From Ignelater luminosus (taxonomy: Eukaryota; Arthropoda; Insecta; Coleoptera; Elateridae), in the NCBI GenBank assembly GCA_011009095.1, contig VTPC01089971.1, positions 230,969 to 294,968 on the forward strand: a DNA stretch of 64,000 bases. The letters run 5' to 3'. Shown piece after piece: positions 57,260 to 64,000 of the stretch. Made by a program: the position numbers and the translations under genes. The notes under the pieces were generated by a model. That model did not search any database and was not told the DNA's origin. It worked only from the letters and a program-made list of their open reading frames with translations. Each line of letters opens with the position of its first letter. Position 1 is the first letter of the stretch.

Positions 57260-58406
57260 TAGAGTGAATAAAAACTAAGGAACATTGATACTGGAACTTT
57301 TAACTTCATGTGGTGACGTCATCGAAAAATCTTTTGAACGGCAACCTATATTTTATATGGCGGAATTGGATAGTATCTTGTTTTCTCTTTATGCTCATGT
57401 AAAAATATCACAAGGTTCCTTAGAGAAATTCTAAGAAATATTACATTTAACGTTCAGGTGTGCTGTTCGTGACAGCTTTAAACGCTTATGCTGTTATGTT
57501 AAAGAAAAGCAATAAAAGATGTTCAAATTACGTACACAGTATCTAGAGAAGATCAACGTTTGAACAGGAATTGCTGGAAGTAGAATTATTGGCTCTATGG
57601 TTTGTTTCAGGGTACATTAAATGCCGCTATATATTTAAATTCCTTGAGATTTGAACTTGTTCTTGCATTGGCCATATTGTTTCCAAATGTAGAAGACCCG
57701 GACGTACCGAACAAAGCAATTTGGTTTCAACAAAAATACAGTATTCACGTTCGACCATACCTAGATGCAATTTTTGAGAATAGATGGATCGGTAGAAGAG
57801 GAGAGATCGAGCGGCGAGCCCGATTCCCGGATTTTAATCCACTAGTTTCTTTCTTGTAGGGCTATCTTAAAAGCGTTGTTAAGATGAACAGAATTTGATA
57901 GAAAATTTTTATTGAAAGAATAATACAGGCAATACCAGCTGAAGTGGTTCAGAATGCAGTACACGATTTTTCTAATAGAATTGCTTATTGCCAGGCAGTT
58001 AATGGTGAACAGTTTGAACATCTTTTATAATAAATTAAAGTTAAACATTGTTTTTGGTTGTTTTAATAAACTAACTTGCTTTTCTTTAAGCTAACAGTAC
58101 GAGCATTCAAAGCTGTTACGAACAGCACACTTAAATTACGTTAAATGTAATATGAGATAGTTTGTGATATCTTTACATTACCGTAAAGAGAAAACTAAAT
58201 ACTATCCAATTCGCCACGCAAAATATAGGTTGCTACTCGAAAGATTTTTTGATAACGTCACAGCCTGAAACTCTGACGTCAAAAACAATTAAAGCACATC
58301 AAATTGTGGCAAATTTTCAGACATGAAACTCCTATTAATAACATTTTTTCGTACAACTAATAATACAAGTTCCAGCATCAATGTTCCTTACTTTTTATTC
58401 ACACTG
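57260..58406 (+). mobile_element. Mariner/Tc1-type element, internally deleted
   Basis: The ends are inverted repeats: TAGAGTGAATAAAAACTAAG on the left and, in reverse complement, CAGTGTGAATAAAAAGTAAG on the right. The similarity continues inward through GGAACATTGAT.CTGGAACT and again around GACGTCA, AAAATCTTT and CAACCTATATTTT. The left arm lacks roughly 100 bp that the right arm retains. TA flanks both ends (57258-57259 and 58407-58408). It lies only a few bases outside the right target duplication of the previous element. Only the C-terminal part of a transposase gene remains inside. Confidence 0.75.
57602..58030 (+). pseudogene. C-terminal transposase remnant
   Basis: The frame from 57602 reads GTLNAAIYLNSLR, then LFPNVEDPDVPNKAIWFQQK. 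It continues RPYLDAIFENRWIGRRGEIE and stops at 57857-57859. After shifts it continues IPAEVVQNAVHDFSNRIAYC and ends QAVNGEQFEHLL with a stop at 58028-58030. The WFQQ block should be followed by D as the second catalytic residue; here it is K. The third block reads ARFPDFNPLVSFL where family members have .SPDL.PLDFFL. Two catalytic positions are therefore lost. Confidence 0.7.
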
Positions 58407-58408
58407 TA

Positions 58409-61400
58409 TTATTAATCAACGCACGGTACATCAAAATGTACATATTATTATACTCTCGGAAAAAATATTTTATCTAAAAGTAGAAAATAAAATTATAGTA
58501 AATAAATTCAAGAGCTTTATATCTAGATTGTTTGTTTTACTTCTATTGAAATAGATATTGACCTACATACATCTTTCTCTGTGTCAAAACCTCATCGATT
58601 TACGTAAAAGCATCTTACTAGTTAGTACTTTTATAACTGAATAAGTCGTTAGACATCGAGTAAAGTTTTCCGTTAACCCCAAAAATGGATTAGTATTTAA
58701 TAACAAAACCTCGTCAGATCTCTTCCAAAACTCCTTTACAATTAAAAGTTTTCAAATAATCTAGAAAGCATTCGTACCACTATAATCGGTTCAATTTCAA
58801 GAGAGTTGTATCCAATAAACATTAATACGATTAGAAGGAGTTCTCGCCTTTCCTTCTCCGTCCCCTTTTTTGTTTCTACTAAAATTTTCTCCCTCCTGAC
58901 TGTTACAATTTACTACTCTAAATAAAACCAGCATTATGAAAATTAAGTGATAAAAGTAAAGCCGGTATCCTTTCTAGTAATTTTTCTTAGATCAAACTAT
59001 CGAGATCAAATGCCAGAAGATTCAACCGGCATCAGCGTCAACGTCGAGGAAAAGAGAAAACGAAAGCAGTTCGTCTTTTCAGAAAAAGATTTATTGTCAT
59101 CTGTCAGTTTAGTTGTTCAACCTACACGTTCGCTTAAATACGCTAAAGTCTTATTTTCTTAAATCTTTCGTAAATATGAAAACTATATTTCACGTATACT
59201 ACTGCCGCGTGAAAATTGCTTGTAATAAAAACGAAGAAGAATATATTGCGAAAATAGACTGTTACATCCGAGAAAGTAAATTGAACTGGAAATTGTTGTT
59301 TAGTTACTTGATGGTTTGCTTCGAAATTGAATATATCTTCTATTCTCTATTTTGACAGACGCTTCCTCCATAAATGACTTTATCAGATGACATTTGATGG
59401 TGTATTAAATTTAGATGTATAATGCTTGGGGAAACATTGATTTTTAGATAAAGCGGAGAAAATATTGAAAAACAGTTCAAAGAAATTAACAATTCTAAAC
59501 GAGTATTTGAAAAATTAAAAGAAAAGTGGGCTGAAAATTTGTAGAAAATTACATAATATTATTAAAAAACAAATTACCTTATCTAACAGGCTTTTTGATA
59601 TTTGCGGTTCGTTAGGTATTCTTGTTAACAAACTTTTAAACCAAAACTTCTTAAAGTGTCTTTAACGCTTTAAGGCCTATTGCAATAAGCTAATTCTGTA
59701 AGAAATAGCATGTTCTCTAATAAAATTTTGTCTTCCCTTCCTTTTAGACATTCTAACTATACCAAAATTCAGAACCTAAATAGAAACGTCTTATTGATTG
59801 TTAGTAATAATCAGTTTTACTGTAACTGTAACATATCTATTAGTTGAGTCTAACGAAACAAGTTCAAATCAGAAAAACAGTTTTGAAACTAATTAATTTA
59901 TATGGAGTTTAATTTAATAGCACAAGAGAAACTTTGAAGGTCGAATAACAATTTTCCGTAGTTTTCTACTTGAAGTAGTTTCCATCTACTTTAGAATGTA
60001 ATTAAAACTACAAAGTGAACCAGCTTGTTGACCCACTAGTTGGTTTCATCGCACCATTTCTCTGGCTTATTTCACGATGAATGTATTTATTTTGTTTATG
60101 AATTTAAACACAGTCGGGAAATAATCTTGTTCTATTTATAATTTTATTGTTGCATCATATGAACATTTTTAAAGTTGTTTTTATATTTATTAACCGTCTA
60201 CTGTTAAAATTACTTTTAAAAATGTTTGAGCTGCTAACTATTAGAGTTGAATTTGTTTTTATAGTTTGTTACTGTCTAGGTATTTCATTGTTTTAATATT
60301 TTTCGCATATATTCAACAAACAGCATAAAGACTAGTAGTGCTGGTGTACGGTCTACAATGCATATATGTAGAGGTGGTCAAAGTTTTGTTGGTTTTAAAA
60401 TGCGCTTAATTAATAAATTACATTATACATTAAAACATATTATTCCTGAAACTAAATATTAAACGTCTGCACCCAACTGCTCTAAATTGACAAGATCAAC
60501 TACATTCTTAACATAAAAACAAACTTGAATGACCAGGTAAATTAATATGATGATGATATGATACTACCCACAGGAAAGCTTTCTTAGATTAATGTTCAGA
60601 CCGATGTTCCTCTTGGGAACAGTCTAGTGTAATGTTGGACTGGCTTAAATCAACCGTAAGATTTAGATGTTTCAAAGAACAACCATAATGTAAGACATCC
60701 TTTTTTTTCAATTTAACGTCCAAAACTCCGTAAAATCAGCGGAGTCTTTTATAAACAAATTAGCAACCGATAGATTTACTATGTTTTACTGAGAATTATT
60801 ACATTGGCTTATAATATTACTTCTAAACTCGATTTTCTACAAAAACGTTATCTCTACACACTGGTTCAGACAGCTAACTAACCTATAAAACAACGCATCT
60901 TTTAGCTAATTTTTCCATAATCTGTTAAAAAGTGCGCTGATTTTCGCCTTCTACTATTGAGTTATTGACTTATCTCAGTCGAGACGTGCCGACATGTCAT
61001 GCTACATTATTAAAAACAATGCGATACTACACGACCATTTGACGTATCAAATCTTGCAAGCGTAGGTGCATAGTACCTAATGCTAACTATAAACATGTAC
61101 AATTTTACAAAGCGATTCAGTCACACTCTACAACATTAAAAATTTTGCAAATTGCTTTTGCACAACCATCCTACAACAAACGTGTAACTCTCGGCAAAGA
61201 GAACGCCAACTGCAGTCACTTCAATTACATCTACAACTTCAAGAGGCACATAATATTACAGTTTTAAAACAACTGCAATTATTTGATTATATAATATAAC
61301 TTTAGGTCTCGAAGACCACCTTAAGGTGAGGTATTAACTAGAGGTTGTCTCAGTGAGCGACTTCGTTGGGGATAATACCATACCGTTTGGGAAAGCTTGC

Positions 61401-61730
61401 AATAAACAAAAATGCCGTTTTCTGATGATGTTCGTTTTTTGCTTTGCGCTCAGATTTAAGATTGAGAACATGAAGAAAACCTAGAGAGGGTTTATCAATT
61501 TTGAGAAAATCCACAGTTATGAAGCAGATATTGTGATGGTATAGGCGGAAAAAATACTGTCGGGTATACAGAGAATATTCTTCAGGCTGTTTGTCCTCTA
61601 CTATGCAAGGAAAGCTGTGCAGATGTTTATTTCCATGATAATATGCGTCTAATACGTGGCCAATACTCTTGAAGAATTTCTTAACATACACGTTAGTGTA
61701 TTACCATGGTCTGTGTAGTTCCTCGACTTA
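58409..61730. other. AT-rich DNA, little recognised
   Basis: The minus-strand frame at 61350-61691 (113 codons, beginning MYVKKFFKSIGHVLDAYYHG) has a balanced composition but matches no family I know. It may be a fragment of another mobile element or chance. Nothing else was identified. Confidence 0.35.
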
Positions 61731-62537
61731 CTAGGTATGACAATAAACTTCGCGGACTGATTTTATTGTGGGCGCTGTGGCAACACTGTGTTTGTTTACT
61801 CCCCAGGTGGTCTCCCAATTCTTGTCAGTTCTTTAGTCAACATCGTGTTGAGTACAGTTCCGTTTTTGCACGCGTGGGTTTTGCTTTTGTGACCATAAAA
61901 AGTGATCGTGATTTTGAAGAGCAACGAATTGTGATGAAATTTTTTCTGAAAGCGGAGAAAACAAACCCGGAAATTCTTGAAATGATGACTCCTATTTACG
62001 AAGATCGTCTTGTTAAGAGACGTTTATTCTTCAAATGGATGAGGAATTTAGAGAGGGGAAGAGCTCAAGGGATGAAGATGAGCGATCGGGGCGCACTTAG
62101 GTTAGACAGTTAATTCTGCTGACTACCTACAGGTAATGAAATGCTTGCATTAAAAAATCTTCAGAAAGAGATCCGATTTGTGGCAAAATCAGGCGTGGAT
62201 ACTTCATCACGACAACGTACCCGTTCACACGGCCATCATTGTCAAGGAGTTTTTAGTCCAAACGGACAGCACGGTTCTTTTTTATTTCCAAAAATTAAAG
62301 AAAAATTGAAAGGGTACCATTTTCAGACTCTGGAGGCCATTAAAGAGTCTTCGTCAGAGGCGCTGTCAGGGGAACAGAGGAACAATTTCGCCAGTGCATC
62401 TAAGGCTGGAAAAGGGGAATGGAGAAGTGCATTACAGCTCATGGGAAGTACCTTGAAGGATGTAATGTGTAATTATATTACTTTTTTAATAAAACATTTT
62501 TGCAACACTTGTCCACAAACTTGATTGTCATACCTTG
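61731..62537 (+). mobile_element. Internally deleted mariner-like element (807 bp)
   Basis: Terminal inverted repeats CTAGGTATGACAATAAACTT (left) and, in reverse complement, CAAGGTATGACAATCAAGTT (right) are flanked by TA (61729-61730 and 62538-62539). The centre carries the start and the end of a transposase gene, with the middle missing. Roughly a third of a normal mariner has been lost. Confidence 0.8.
61880..62480 (+). pseudogene. Mariner-like transposase, N- and C-terminal parts only
   Basis: The N-terminal part (from about 61900) reads DFEEQRIVMKFFLKAEKTNP, then EILEMMTPIYEDRL and FFKWMRNLERG. After a frameshift DEDERSGRT marks the linker between the two HTH motifs. Sequence then jumps to the catalytic C-terminal half: WILHHDNVPVHTAIIVKEFL holds the second aspartate. 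LFPKIKEKLKGYHFQTLEAI and KESSSEAL follow, without the PYSPDLAP block that should supply the third. The tail reads MEKCI-like sequence out of frame. It is not functional. Confidence 0.75.
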
Positions 62538-62539
62538 TA

Positions 62540-64000
62540 CATGCAGCACGCATGGGAGGATATGTTGCAAAAAAAAGTTTTCATTGTTGCCAATAACTTT
62601 AACAACAGGCAATCTTCAAGCTTGAAGATCTGAGATAAGTCCTGAAAGTTAGATTCTAGCTAGACCTCGACAGTTAGCTGTTATCGACAATATGGAGGCC
62701 AAGCGGGTAATATACAAAAGGATATCTTCTGCTTATTCTTTTGTTTAAGCGTGTTAGAAGCATCAAATGCTTACGAAAAGTTAAAGAAATATCCAGTTTC
62801 CTATATTTTTAAATTTTCCCACTGCATTCTTTAACTCTTAGTTTAAAATAAGTGAAAATCAGGTATTTATTACTTATCTAAATAGATTTTGTTTCTTGAG
62901 GTTTGAATTCTAGATTTATATCAGAATCTTAGTGACATTTACAGATTTTTGTTATGTATTTATTTCTGATATTAAACTGGATAATAAAGAGAGCAAGAGC
63001 ATGTATGAGTTTGTCATTTATTTATTACTCGCAAATATTTATTTTGAGTAAGTATTTCGAAGTGCATATGGTAGATGATTAGGCTGTCTTCTATGTGCTG
63101 ATACGATACTGACTAACAGGAAGGTAATTTTCATTTCTAAATCGTGTGAATTGGAAATGGACTCTTTAAATGAATGCAAACATTGGTTAGTTGGTTTTTA
63201 TTGTTAAAACTGAAGAAAGGTTAATCTCATTTGATTAACAAAAAAGTACACTGATTAAATTACATGGTAAGTTTTATCATGTTATTTTGACCTTGCTTTT
63301 TAGTGCTATTTAAATTACTTTTTTGAACTCTTCGGAACGTTAAAATTTAAATTTGATATTCAATAAATTTGAAATTTGTTATTCAGCAATACACCTCAAA
63401 ATGTGAAAGCTTTTATATCTAATAGGTATGCGAATTTTTTTTCAATTTTTAGTGTATCCTGCGTATTAAAAAAGTTAACTAGCTTCTGCAATCAATAAAT
63501 GAACTGTAAATCAGTGGACGTCACAACTTTGCTAAAGGAAACCATTGGGAATCCGCTATTGGAACTGAGCATCGAAATAATTGGTCCCACTAAATGAAAA
63601 CGCATAAGTTTAAAAAAAACCATATTCTCTCCATAGTTACCGCTTAATAATGACTGCATTGTTTTACATGATGAAAGGATCAGGAAATCACAATGTTTCT
63701 GATCAGCCTTTAATAGGCCAGATGATTTAAAAAAAGGCGAACAAAAAATCCTTGAAATTTAATTTAATGAAACATTCTTCTTTGAATTTTTCTTGTAAGA
63801 TGCACGGTTTTTGAGTAAAGTTGAGTTTTCTACGAGATGAAGGTTCTTGCAATTATTACTGTTATCTGTGGTGTCTAAAACTTCACAGTCTCTGTAGCCA
63901 ATTAATTCGTCAATGATGGATACCTGGTGATGAATTCTAACACGCTATTATGTCTCTAATACGTCCATTTGGTTCTTATTTTTATGGAATTTTGTTTTCA
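62540..64000. other. AT-rich DNA, nothing recognised
   Basis: No gene, repeat family or RNA was recognised up to the window end. Confidence 0.45.

Noticed and set aside
48601-64000. Further nicotinic receptor exons downstream
   Set aside because: I looked for the NADG-completing exon and the Cys-loop exon and found no convincing match with splice sites.
1-64000. CRISPR arrays, operons, bacterial promoters or attachment sites
   Set aside because: No evenly spaced direct repeats or prokaryotic gene organisation. Intron-bearing receptor exons and arthropod-type transposons show a eukaryotic nuclear genome.

Overview
This window looks like AT-rich nuclear DNA from an arthropod, probably an insect or arachnid; species not determinable. 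It has no operons, ribosome binding sites or CRISPR arrays. Coding signal is sparse and consists almost entirely of transposable elements (TEs) in various states of decay. The only convincing host-gene sequence is two consecutive exons of a nicotinic acetylcholine receptor alpha-type subunit on the + strand (47912-47956 and 48491-48600). Much of the right half of the window is therefore presumably intronic to that gene.

Layout, left to right. 1-4620 holds nothing recognisable. 4621-5810 is a GC-rich minus-strand retroelement remnant whose 3' end carries two hairpins. 6261-7559, 14518-14914 and 32538-33830 are three copies of one unclassified dispersed repeat. 10769-11343 and 19808-20140 are reverse-transcriptase-tail relics of two non-LTR (LINE) elements. 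18687-19050, 24525-25038, 26010-27370 and 49440-49585 are decayed mariner/Tc1-superfamily transposases. 22788-23459 and 25106-25822 are large foldback elements with TA target duplications. 27814-29010 is a Ty3/gypsy element reduced to its integrase end. 38287-40089 is a hAT-type element with a second inverted-repeat element inside it. 44365-46220 is a BED-finger hAT relic.

The most informative block is 52591-58408. A DNA transposon with 8-bp target duplications and inverted repeats of about 350 bp (52599-57247) carries a decayed transposase. That transposase is interrupted by a nearly intact irritans-type mariner (54701-55980; 345-residue transposase with a full D,D34D triad). A Tc1-like element (57260-58406) lies only a few bases outside it. 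A run of 10 N at 53764-53773 sits between two near-identical blocks that differ by one 257-bp retroelement insertion. This is best read as two haplotypes placed side by side in the assembly, so the insertion is probably polymorphic and recent. Its 3' end shares the two-hairpin structure of the element at 4.6-5.8 kb, with compensatory base changes in one stem.

61731-62537 is an internally deleted mariner-like element. The rest of the window is AT-rich DNA without a recognisable feature.
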